Shown here: positions 33,873-42,291 of the stretch, piece after piece
Layout: every line of letters starts with the position of its first letter
Position numbering within the stretch: position 1 is the stretch's first letter
Assembly (NCBI RefSeq): GCF_900289175.1
Contig: NZ_LT985747.1
Coordinates: forward strand, 1,949,912-2,013,911
DNA: 64,000 nt
Reading direction: 5' to 3'
Source: Paenibacillus faecalis
GTDB taxonomy: Bacteria > Bacillota > Bacilli > Paenibacillales > Paenibacillaceae
Notes under the pieces: model-generated
The model's input: the letters and a program-made list of their open reading frames with translations, nothing else
What the model was told of the DNA's origin: nothing
Database searches by the model: none
Position numbers and translations under genes: made by a program

Positions 33873-36200
33873 GTGAAATTGTTAAATCATGAGCTTATAC
33901 AGATGTTAATTGACAGAGGATTACAAGCAGGTCTGCTGAAGGGCCAGTTTGGTTTGGAAAAGGAAAATGTACGGGTTGATCTGGATGGAAAGCTTGCACT
34001 GACACCTCATCCTGAAGCTTTTGGCAGCAAAACGGAAAATCCATATATACAGACTGATTTTTCAGAGAGTCAGATCGAGTTGATCACTCCGCCTTTTCGT
34101 TCGATTGAAGAGACTTATCATTTCATGGAAGCCTTGCAAGATATCGTTTCCTTGGAATTAAAAGATGAATATTTGTGGCCGAGCAGCAATCCTCCGATGT
34201 TACCTAAAGAGCATGAGATTCCCATCGCCAAAATGAATGACCCTGCCGCTGAGGAATATCGAAGCGAATTGGCGGGTAAATATGGCCGAAAAAAACAATT
34301 GCTAAGTGGAGTGCATTATAATTTTTCGTTTGACGAAGATTTTCTGGGAAAGCTTTATGAAACTGAAGGTCGGGGCAGAAGTTTTAAAGAATTCAAGGAT
34401 GCCATCTATTTTAAAGTGGCACGTAATCTGTTGAGATATCGTTGGATACTTATTTATTTAACCGGGGCAAGTCCGGTTTTTGACAAAACATATATCGAAC
34501 GCTGCGTAGCTTTAGGTGCTTCATATGATGAGCGAAGCTTTTATTTTCCAAATATGATTTCGCTTCGGAACAGCGCTTGTGGATATCGGAATAACAAACC
34601 GGTGTACGTCTCTTTTGAGTCGACTGAGGCATATGTCCAGGATTTGAAAGAAATGATTGGCAAGGATGTGCTAATGGACGTTAAAGAATTTTATAGCCCT
34701 GTTCGTATGAAAACAGAAAAAGGTATCGATCCTTTACAGGAACTTATGGAAGATGGGGTAGCTTATATAGAGCTTCGTTTTATTGACCTAAACCCGCTTT
34801 ACAAAATTGGAATCAATAAAGAAACGATGCATTTTATTCATTTGTTCATTCTATTTATGCTCCTTAAAGTAGATGAACCTTTCGATCTAGAGGATCAAAA
34901 GATAGCGAATTTAAATCATGATCAATTAATCACGCAAGGTATAGAGGGTCGCTTGAATGATCACGAGAATCACGGAATAACGATGCAAGAAATGGCGCTT
35001 ACTTGTATACAAGAGATGAAGGAAATGATCGAACATCTTTTTCCTGAAAGAGAGGATTATTTGAGCATACTGAATGGTGAAAAGAGAAAGATTGTCAATC
35101 CGGATCTGAGCCCTTCATCCATCGTAAGGTCCGATATTCAACAATCGTCTTATCTGACGTACCATTTGAATAAAGCCCGAAAATATACGGAGGATAGCAT
35201 TCGAAACGGATATCGATTTGCTGGATTTGAGGATCTTGAACTGTCTACCCAGCTGCTTTTGAAGGCTGCCGTAAAAAGAGGGATTAAGTTCACATTGGTT
35301 GACCGAGATGAGAACTTTGTATTGCTAACGCGCGGTGATCAGGAAGAGTATGTGAAACAAGCTACAAAGACCTCCTTGGATTCCTACAGCACCGTATTGA
35401 TTATGGAGAATAAGGTGGTTACGAAACAAGTGCTCAGGCAGCACGGCATTCGTGTTCCGTCCGGGGAAGCGTTTCGAAGTGTGGACGAAGCGATGACGGC
35501 CTATGATAAGTATCGCGGTATGCCGATCGTCATTAAACCGAAATCAACTAATTTCGGATTGGGCATTACGATCTTTAATCAAGATTTCTCCAAGGACGAT
35601 ATGCGGCAGGCGTTCGAAATGGCCTTCCAGCATGATCAGACGGTACTTCTGGAGGAATTCATGACAGGCAAGGAATACCGTTTTCTGGTCATGGGAGACG
35701 AGGTGGTAGGAATTCTGCATCGTGTCCCTGCGAATGTGATCGGAGATGGCGTCCACACGATTGAGCAGCTCGTTCATGAGAAAAACAAAGATCCGCTTAG
35801 AGGGCGCGGCTATAAAACTCCGCTTGAGAAGATTCAGCTAGGAGAAGCGGAAGAGATGTTTTTAAGAAATCACTTTAAGAGCTGGAATGATATCCCTGAA
35901 AAAGGAGAAATCGTTTATTTGCGAGAAAATTCGAACATCAGCACAGGTGGAGACAGTATTGACTATACCGATGATATACCCGAGAGCTATAAGAGATTGG
36001 CTATTCAATCGGCTAAAGCTGCGGGAGCAACGTTCTGCGGTGTGGATATGATGATTGATAATATAGAGGAAGAGGCTACGGATACCAATTACAGCATTAT
36101 CGAAATTAATTTTAACCCGGCCATTCACATCCACTGCTATCCGTACAAAGGAAAAAATCGAAAGGCCGATGAGAAAATTTTAGATTTATTATTCGGCTAG
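33873..36200 (+). CDS. gshF: Bifunctional glutamate-cysteine ligase / glutathione synthetase
   Basis: A 775-residue fusion (GshAB/GshF) starting at GTG 33873 behind AAGGACGG. The N-terminal half is a glutamate-cysteine ligase (FGLEKENVRVDLDG; IELRFIDLNPLYKIGI). The C-terminal half is an ATP-grasp domain (MPIVIKPKSTNFGLGITIF; LLEEFMTGKEYRFLVMG; IIEINFNPAIHIHCYPYKG). It makes glutathione in two steps in the cytoplasm. Most Bacillales use bacillithiol, so GshF in this lineage is patchy and often ascribed to horizontal transfer, which I infer rather than see. It follows the MATE gene by 24 bases and ends in a strong terminator. Confidence 0.93.
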   Translation: MKLLNHELIQMLIDRGLQAGLLKGQFGLEKENVRVDLDGKLALTPHPEAFGSKTENPYIQTDFSESQIELITPPFRSIEETYHFMEALQDIVSLELKDEYLWPSSNPPMLPKEHEIPIAKMNDPAAEEYRSELAGKYGRKKQLLSGVHYNFSFDEDFLGKLYETEGRGRSFKEFKDAIYFKVARNLLRYRWILIYLTGASPVFDKTYIERCVALGASYDERSFYFPNMISLRNSACGYRNNKPVYVSFESTEAYVQDLKEMIGKDVLMDVKEFYSPVRMKTEKGIDPLQELMEDGVAYIELRFIDLNPLYKIGINKETMHFIHLFILFMLLKVDEPFDLEDQKIANLNHDQLITQGIEGRLNDHENHGITMQEMALTCIQEMKEMIEHLFPEREDYLSILNGEKRKIVNPDLSPSSIVRSDIQQSSYLTYHLNKARKYTEDSIRNGYRFAGFEDLELSTQLLLKAAVKRGIKFTLVDRDENFVLLTRGDQEEYVKQATKTSLDSYSTVLIMENKVVTKQVLRQHGIRVPSGEAFRSVDEAMTAYDKYRGMPIVIKPKSTNFGLGITIFNQDFSKDDMRQAFEMAFQHDQTVLLEEFMTGKEYRFLVMGDEVVGILHRVPANVIGDGVHTIEQLVHEKNKDPLRGRGYKTPLEKIQLGEAEEMFLRNHFKSWNDIPEKGEIVYLRENSNISTGGDSIDYTDDIPESYKRLAIQSAKAAGATFCGVDMMIDNIEEEATDTNYSIIEINFNPAIHIHCYPYKGKNRKADEKILDLLFG

Positions 36201-36223
36201 CGTGACCTAAACGATTAAACGTT

Positions 36224-36268
36224 AAGCCCCCTTGCAAGATCGTACTTGATCCTTGTAAGGGGGCTTTT
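36224..36268. terminator. Bidirectional terminator between gshF and the PTS gene
   Basis: AAGCCCCCTTGCAAGATC pairs with GATCCTTGTAAGGGGGCTT, followed by Ts; it serves the convergent genes on both sides. Confidence 0.85.
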
Positions 36269-36282
36269 CGATTTATAAATTT

Positions 36283-38277
36283 CTAATGAATTTCATCTAG
36301 GAGTTCATAAGCTTCCTGTTTCGTCTGTACATGTAACAGCCGGTCACGGAATTCGTCGTCCATCAGTTTACGGGAGAGCATCTGCAAAATTTTCAGATGC
36401 TCGTTCCCTTTATTCTCGGCAGGAATAGCAATCATAAAAATTAATTTGGCGGGAGTCCCGTCTACACTGTTCCAATCGATACCTTCCCGCTTGATTCCGA
36501 ATGCAACTCGTGGTTTCAGGACGGCATTTGATTTCCCGTGGGGAACGGCAATGTTCATGCCGATACCGGTTGAGCTTTCCTGCTCACGATTGAGGATAGC
36601 TTGTTTAAATTCTGACGAAGAGCTGAGCGCACCGTCCGCGCGAAGCTTGTCAATCATCTCATCAATAACGCCGTCACGGGAATTGGCCGTTAATGCTGTG
36701 TCAATGAGGTCCAAACTGATAATGTCCGTTAACTTGCCAACAGCTTTATGCTGTTCTGCTGATTGATGAAGAGGCTTGGAATCACCACGTGGTTGAATAA
36801 CATTGGACTGGTCTGCACTAGACTGATCAACAACGGATGGAGATATATTCTCGCCATCAGCCATAATTACTTGTGGTTGAACGGTATCCTTCTTGAGCAG
36901 TTTAATCATGAAAGCAGTAACGACTGAGCCGACTGTGACAGCAATAAAGAACATAAACACATTATCAATTGCACCTAGTACTGCAACGATCGGTCCGCCA
37001 TGGGCGACCCGGTCACCGACATTTCCGATCATGGCGATGACAGAACCAGTCATCGAGCCGATCATAATGCTTGGGATGACACGCAGTGGATCTTGGGTTG
37101 CAAATGGAATCGCGCCTTCGGTAATTCCGAACAACCCCATTGTAAAGGAAGCTTTCCCGGATTCAAGTTCTGCCTCATGAAATTTCTCTTTAAATAAAAA
37201 TGTTGCAAGGCCAAGACCAATAGGCGGAATACATATGGCAACTGCGATAGCTCCCATGATCTCATAGTTTCCTTCACCGATCATGGCCGAGCCGAACAGG
37301 AAAGCAACTTTGTTAACAGGACCGCCCATATCAAATGAGATCATCGCCCCGAGTATTATAGCGAGTAAAATCGAGCTTGTTCCCTGCATGCCTGCCAACC
37401 AGACGGTTAATGATTCAAAAATTGCCGCAATCGGTCCGCCGAGCACATAGATAAAGAGTAAGCCGACAATAAGCGATACCAGGACCGGAATAATAATGAT
37501 CGGCATAATCGGATTGATCGCTTTAGGCACTTTCACTTTTTTAATCCATAACGCGACATACCCTGCCATAAATCCGGCAATAATACCGCCGAGAAATCCT
37601 GCTCCGGCCTCACTGCCATAAAAGCTTCCGTTAGCAGCAATGTAACCACCGATCATACCTGGAGCAATACCGGGCCGATCCGCTATGCTAAAGGCGATAA
37701 AAGCGGCCAGGACTGGAACCATAAATGTAAAGGAAGCGGCCCCCAGACTCTCGACCGTCTTCCAGAAAGAATCCTCTGGAATTTGCAAACCGCCTGGCGT
37801 TGGTACACCACCGATGGATAATGCAATAGCGATAAGCAGCCCGCCAACAACGATGAACGGAACCATATAAGATACACCGCTCATCAGATGCCGGTAAATC
37901 TGGTTTTGCTGCCCTGGATTTTGATTCACTTGGGTGTCTTTCGGGTCAGCTCCGACTTGTTCCTGATAGAGGGGAACATCCCCGCTGATCATTTTTTGAA
38001 TTAACGTTTCCGGATTTCGTATCCCTTCCTGAACGCCGACCATTAACACTTTTTTGCCGATAAACCGGCTTTTATCCACGTACTTGTCAGCAGCTATAAT
38101 AATCCCATCCGCTTGGGTGATATCTGATTCGCTAAACTCGTTCTCCACGCCGATGGAGCCCTGAGTTTCCACCTTCATGGAGACACCCAGCTTGTCCGCT
38201 GCTTTTTGCAAGTTTTCCGCAGCCATGTAAGTATGTGCAATACCGTTCGGACAGGATGTAATTGCCAGTAGCTTCAT
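36283..38277 (-). CDS. PTS fructose/mannose-type EIIBCA transporter (ManP-like)
   Basis: A 664-residue phosphotransferase permease on the minus strand starting at ATG 38277 behind AAGGAGGAAGG. Domains are in B-C-A order. IIB is at residues 1-100, with the phospho-cysteine in AITSCPNGIAHTYM. IIC is the membrane part, about 120-470. IIA is at the C-terminus with the phospho-histidine in NIAVPHGKSNAV. B. subtilis fructose FruA has A-B-C order, while mannose ManP has B-C-A and is next to a ManR activator, as here. It imports and phosphorylates a hexose, with mannose or fructose most likely. No mannose-6-phosphate isomerase gene follows. Confidence 0.88.
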   Translation of the reverse strand: MKLLAITSCPNGIAHTYMAAENLQKAADKLGVSMKVETQGSIGVENEFSESDITQADGIIIAADKYVDKSRFIGKKVLMVGVQEGIRNPETLIQKMISGDVPLYQEQVGADPKDTQVNQNPGQQNQIYRHLMSGVSYMVPFIVVGGLLIAIALSIGGVPTPGGLQIPEDSFWKTVESLGAASFTFMVPVLAAFIAFSIADRPGIAPGMIGGYIAANGSFYGSEAGAGFLGGIIAGFMAGYVALWIKKVKVPKAINPIMPIIIIPVLVSLIVGLLFIYVLGGPIAAIFESLTVWLAGMQGTSSILLAIILGAMISFDMGGPVNKVAFLFGSAMIGEGNYEIMGAIAVAICIPPIGLGLATFLFKEKFHEAELESGKASFTMGLFGITEGAIPFATQDPLRVIPSIMIGSMTGSVIAMIGNVGDRVAHGGPIVAVLGAIDNVFMFFIAVTVGSVVTAFMIKLLKKDTVQPQVIMADGENISPSVVDQSSADQSNVIQPRGDSKPLHQSAEQHKAVGKLTDIISLDLIDTALTANSRDGVIDEMIDKLRADGALSSSSEFKQAILNREQESSTGIGMNIAVPHGKSNAVLKPRVAFGIKREGIDWNSVDGTPAKLIFMIAIPAENKGNEHLKILQMLSRKLMDDEFRDRLLHVQTKQEAYELLDEIH

Positions 38278-38298
38278 TTTGACCTTCCTCCTTACCCT

Positions 38299-38314
38299 TT
38301 AAAACGTTTACAAC
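38299..38314 (-). promoter_or_regulatory. Catabolite-responsive element (cre)-like site upstream of the PTS gene
   Basis: On the minus strand TGTAAACGTTTTAA resembles the CcpA consensus TGWAANCGNTNWCA, matching except at the end. It lies 22-37 bases before the start codon, where CcpA binding would repress transcription. Confidence 0.5.
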
Positions 38315-38352
38315 TTCATTCTACCTGATTAAAAAAGAGGAAAAGTTTTTTA

Positions 38353-38375
38353 TTTTACCGCAGCCTGCGGTAAAA
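38353..38375. promoter_or_regulatory. Perfect palindrome between manR-like and manP-like genes
   Basis: TTTTACCGCA and TGCGGTAAAA arms flank GCC. It lies just after the regulator gene and about 75-100 bases before the PTS start, upstream of a possible -10 box TAGAAT. It may be the activator's binding site, or a poor terminator of the regulator gene, as the following sequence is T-rich only in part. Confidence 0.5.
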
Positions 38376-38388
38376 CAAGTTTATTCTT

Positions 38389-40323
38389 TTACAATAAGGA
38401 GAAAATATCCTCTGAGCGTTTGGCCTGAATGATCTGTTCGTTTAAAGAGGGCTGCTCACTGAGCAAGGACAGACGGTGAAACAACTTTTTAGTATTCTGC
38501 TGCTCCTCATTTCGCAAAGCCAGCATAAACACAATCCATACTTTCTCCTGTTCCCATTCCAATGGTTTCTTCAGTGTAGCTACAGCAATTTGTGACTGTT
38601 TCACTAATTTCGGGTCGCCATGTGGAATGGCAATTCCGCCGCCAATCGTTGTCGAAGACATCCGTTCTCGCAAAAGTGCCTGATGGGCATAATCTTGCTC
38701 TACAAATCCTTGTGAATATAAACGGTTGCCTAATTGTTCGATTATTTCGAAGCGATGAGAAACATCAACTTGCGGAAAGATCAATGCTGGTCGTGTATAT
38801 GTTTGCAAAATCGAGGGCGCAGTTTCCGCAGCCTGCTCATCCAGCTGATGAAGGAAATGTTCTAATCTTTTAATATCTGGAGGCTCCAATAAAGGGGATA
38901 CTATGATAAAGGGAACCTCTATATCCTCCAAAGAAACAGTAGAGACAATAAAGTCAACGGAATTCTGATTTAAATATGTTGTCAGATCCGCTTTTCTGAT
39001 CGAATCCAGCACTTCAACATCTTTGAAATGGCTTTCCAATTTCGTTCGCAGTATTTGTGAAATACCTATTCCCATATGGCATACGGTTACAATACGTTTC
39101 ATGCTCGTTTTGTTCAGTCGTTCAATGGCTGCCTGAAAATGCAATGTCAGATAGGCGGCTTCATCTTCGGGGATCGTGAACTGGTAATTTTGTTTCAATT
39201 GATTTGTAGCGAAAATAACCATATTGAACATATAGGGATACATTTTTTTAATATCCTGGGTCAGCGGATTGGTAACGCTGAATCCATAGCTCAGACGGTT
39301 GATCGTGGAGCTTAAATGAATACATAGCCCTTCCGTAAGCGTAGCGTCTCTAGTGAAATCAACGTATGTTAAACGGGACATTTTTCGCAGAAGCGAATCG
39401 ACCAGTTCGGTGACCTCTGCCGTAATGATGAACGGATGATGGGATAGCTGAACGGTATCTGCCCGAGTGTTCGAGCGGATTTTAGCACTTAGAAGATGTG
39501 CAGTTAAATAAGACAGCTCATCTTCAGAGAAATCGATTGAGAATAAATGTTCAAGCTCTTTAATGAAGGCTTGTGTCCCTGGATATTCTTTTTTGTTTTG
39601 AATAAAGGCTTTCTCCTGTTTCGAAAATGAAATCGGCTGCTTCAGTTTCGTTCTTCGGATCATTAATAGAGTATGAACGAGCAGATTATCAAAGGCTTCA
39701 TCTGTAAAACGAAACGTTTCTTGTTCCTCGAGCCGCCGAAGCTCCCGGGTTACGATCTCAACTTCGTGGACTTCGAACTGATTTTTAATGAATTGAGTGC
39801 TCGTTGTACCGATTAATTGATGTACTTTTGAAAGCGCGGCCCGTTTATTCTTTTCGGTTCCTTCGACGGTAATGCCAACCTTTTGCTTGGAAATCACGGC
39901 AAGTCTCCATTTTGCAAGCCACTTTTCCAGAGTGTCCAAATCTCTTCGGATTACGGATCGATTGACATAATATTCGTCCGCGAACTCCTGTAATGTGATC
40001 GGCTTTATACTCATGAGCAGTTTGTAGGCGATAGCCGCCATTCGATGATTGTCCCGCTTGTACTCTTTCTCCCGTTCGGATTGGAACAATTGATCGAACA
40101 GTTCAGCTTGCTCGTGCTCTTCAATGTTCAAACAAACACCCTTCCCAGGCTTCCGAACGAGAGCGGCATCGAAATGCTCGGATAAATAAAGATCAATTGC
40201 TTCGAAATCGTTTCGGATCGTTTTTTCAGAGCAGTTTAATTCCACAGCTATGTCGCGCACGATAAAATATCGGTCTGTATCAGCTAACAGCATCCGAATG
40301 ATTTCCTTTTGACGCATGTTCAT
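38389..40323 (-). CDS. PRD-containing PTS-regulated transcription activator (ManR-like)
   Basis: A 644-residue BglG/MtlR/ManR-type regulator on the minus strand. The frame extends to 40395, but ATG 40323 follows AAGGTG and gives MNMRQKEIIRMLLADTDRYF, a normal start. Two N-terminal helix-turn-helix segments (VRDIAVELNCSEKTIRNDFE; FADEYYVNRSVIRRDL) are followed by two PRD domains, an EIIB-like domain (VCHMGIGISQILRTKL) and an EIIA-fructose-like domain with GGGIAIPHGDPKLV. Phosphorylation of PRD and EII histidines or cysteine by PTS proteins should tune activity. It lies directly upstream of the ManP-like gene on the same strand and probably activates it. Confidence 0.88.
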   Translation of the reverse strand: MNMRQKEIIRMLLADTDRYFIVRDIAVELNCSEKTIRNDFEAIDLYLSEHFDAALVRKPGKGVCLNIEEHEQAELFDQLFQSEREKEYKRDNHRMAAIAYKLLMSIKPITLQEFADEYYVNRSVIRRDLDTLEKWLAKWRLAVISKQKVGITVEGTEKNKRAALSKVHQLIGTTSTQFIKNQFEVHEVEIVTRELRRLEEQETFRFTDEAFDNLLVHTLLMIRRTKLKQPISFSKQEKAFIQNKKEYPGTQAFIKELEHLFSIDFSEDELSYLTAHLLSAKIRSNTRADTVQLSHHPFIITAEVTELVDSLLRKMSRLTYVDFTRDATLTEGLCIHLSSTINRLSYGFSVTNPLTQDIKKMYPYMFNMVIFATNQLKQNYQFTIPEDEAAYLTLHFQAAIERLNKTSMKRIVTVCHMGIGISQILRTKLESHFKDVEVLDSIRKADLTTYLNQNSVDFIVSTVSLEDIEVPFIIVSPLLEPPDIKRLEHFLHQLDEQAAETAPSILQTYTRPALIFPQVDVSHRFEIIEQLGNRLYSQGFVEQDYAHQALLRERMSSTTIGGGIAIPHGDPKLVKQSQIAVATLKKPLEWEQEKVWIVFMLALRNEEQQNTKKLFHRLSLLSEQPSLNEQIIQAKRSEDIFSLL

Positions 40324-40467
40324 CGTTATGTCACACCTTGCTACATTTTCTAATTTTGTGAATACCTCCGAATAGCCCTCATTATAACTTAGCATTCAAG
40401 GTTATCCAATCAGATAAGTCAAATGTAGATTCATCACAGCGAGAAACGTGTACTTATTTCCAAGTGG

Positions 40468-40524
40468 TTGACATCCTGTATATACAGGTATATGATTTGG
40501 TTATAAACAACATGTATATACAAG
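40468..40524 (+). promoter_or_regulatory. treA promoter with two TreR-type operators
   Basis: TTGACA (40468-40473) and TATGAT (40491-40496) are 17 bases apart. The spacer holds a perfect palindrome CCTGTATATACAGG (40475-40488). A second site, CATGTATATACAAG (40511-40524), lies downstream of the start point. Both resemble the B. subtilis TreR operator core TTGTATATACAA. TreR, encoded at the end of the operon, should block the promoter until trehalose-6-phosphate binds. Confidence 0.8.
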
Positions 40525-40545
40525 ATGAAGAGGGTGGTGAACATA

Positions 40546-42264
40546 TTGAAAAATGAGGAAAAAAGGGCTCCGGATTGGTGGAGAACCTCGACGGTTTATC
40601 AGGTATATCCGAAAAGCTTCAAGGATACAACCGGCCGCGGTTCGGGCGATATTCGCGGTTTGACAGAAAAGCTTGATTATATAAAAGGACTTGGAATCGA
40701 TATCGTATGGCTTCAGCCGGTCTATGTTTCTCCACAAAATGATAACGGTTACGATGTAGCGGATTATTACAATATTGATCCGGCATACGGTACCATGGAG
40801 GATTTTGAGCAGCTTGTTCAGGAGCTTAAGAAAAGAAACATGCATCTGATGATCGACATCGTGGTCAATCATTCATCGACAGAGCATCCCTGGTTTAAAG
40901 AAGCGAAGTCTTCTCGTGATAATCCTTATCGGGATTATTACATCTGGAAAGATCCGGCTGAGGATGGAGGGCCGCCAAACAACTGGCAGTCCAAATTCGG
41001 AGGATCTGCATGGCAATATGACGAAGGAACGAAGCAGTATTATTTAACACTTTATGATAAAACTCAAGCAGATTTGAACTGGGAAAACGAAAAAGTAAGG
41101 CAGGAGGTCATTGACCTGCTGACATTTTGGGCTGACAAAGGGGTAAGCGGGTTTCGAATGGACGTGATTAATTTGATATCCAAGGACCCTGCATTCCCGA
41201 ATGATGATGGCTCTGTACCGCCAGGGGATGGCCGAAAATTTTATACGGATGGACCTCGGGTACATGAGTATATTAAAGAACTGAATGAAAAAGTATTCAG
41301 ACCATATCATCTCGTTACTGTAGGAGAAATGTCATCAACCACGCTGGAACACTGTATTCGGTATTCCAATCCGAAGGAAAATGAGTTTTCCATGACCTTC
41401 AGCTTCCATCATCTTAAAGTAGATTATCCTAACGGACAAAAGTGGGAGCTTAAACCTTACGATTTTGAGGAACTAAAACAAGTGCTTTCCGATTGGCAGG
41501 TCGGTATGCAGCAGGGCGGCGGCTGGAATGCGCTGTTTTGGAACAATCACGACCAACCTAGAGCGTTAAGCCGATTTACGAACGATAGTGAGTATCGGAA
41601 TGAAAGCGCCAAACTGCTTGCAACCACGCTGCATGGATTGCAAGGCACCCCTTATGTTTACCAAGGCGAAGAAATCGGTATGCCTGATCCCAAATGGAAC
41701 GATATCTCCGAGTTTCGGGATGTTGAATCCAGGAATATGTATAACATTCTTCAGCAGAAGGGGAAAACTCCTGAAGAAGCTGCCCATATTGTAAGTGTAC
41801 GCTCCAGAGATAACTCGCGCCTTCCTATGATGTGGGATGATAGTGATCAAGCTGGATTTACGACAGGCACACCATGGATCAAGATTGACGAACGTTACCC
41901 GTTCATCAATGCCAAGGTACAGGTGGAAGATCCGGATTCCATTTACCATCATTATCGTAAGTTGATCGAATATCGCAAGAAAATTCCAGTATTAACCGAT
42001 GGCAAATATGTTCGCCTTGATGAAGGACATAAGCAGATATACGCTTATGCAAGGATAAACGCATCTGAAACGCTTGTCGTCGTTTCTAATTTTAGCCAAG
42101 AAGAGGCTCGGTTTGATTTTCCGAAGAACTTCACCGAGAAGATTCCTGAAGATGGATCAGCAAAACTTCTAATAGGGAACACAGAGGATCAACCTGAACT
42201 CTCACCGATTATGAAACTCCCGCCTTATGGGTCTTATATGTGGCTGATGAAGACCACTCATTAA
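40546..42264 (+). CDS. treA: Trehalose-6-phosphate hydrolase (alpha,alpha-phosphotrehalase)
   Basis: A 572-residue GH13 enzyme. The frame opens at ATG 40525, but TTG 40546 has GAGGGTGGTG about 8 bases before it and gives MKNEEKRAPDWWRTSTVYQV, matching the length of TreA/TreC proteins. GH13 motifs are DIVVNHSS, GFRMDVIN (nucleophile Asp), VGEMSS (acid Glu) and NNHDQPRAL (transition-state Asp). It splits trehalose-6-phosphate to glucose and glucose-6-phosphate in the cytoplasm. It is first in treA-treP-treR, an order different from treP-treA-treR of B. subtilis. Confidence 0.92.
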   Translation: MKNEEKRAPDWWRTSTVYQVYPKSFKDTTGRGSGDIRGLTEKLDYIKGLGIDIVWLQPVYVSPQNDNGYDVADYYNIDPAYGTMEDFEQLVQELKKRNMHLMIDIVVNHSSTEHPWFKEAKSSRDNPYRDYYIWKDPAEDGGPPNNWQSKFGGSAWQYDEGTKQYYLTLYDKTQADLNWENEKVRQEVIDLLTFWADKGVSGFRMDVINLISKDPAFPNDDGSVPPGDGRKFYTDGPRVHEYIKELNEKVFRPYHLVTVGEMSSTTLEHCIRYSNPKENEFSMTFSFHHLKVDYPNGQKWELKPYDFEELKQVLSDWQVGMQQGGGWNALFWNNHDQPRALSRFTNDSEYRNESAKLLATTLHGLQGTPYVYQGEEIGMPDPKWNDISEFRDVESRNMYNILQQKGKTPEEAAHIVSVRSRDNSRLPMMWDDSDQAGFTTGTPWIKIDERYPFINAKVQVEDPDSIYHHYRKLIEYRKKIPVLTDGKYVRLDEGHKQIYAYARINASETLVVVSNFSQEEARFDFPKNFTEKIPEDGSAKLLIGNTEDQPELSPIMKLPPYGSYMWLMKTTH

Positions 42265-42291
42265 AATCTTTAGAGTCAGGAGCGTGTGGCC

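Noticed and set aside
38352..38389. Palindrome 38353-38375 as a standard terminator of the regulator gene
   Set aside because: The sequence after it on the minus strand is A-rich before becoming T-rich, so a regulatory site seems at least as likely; it is listed as regulatory instead.
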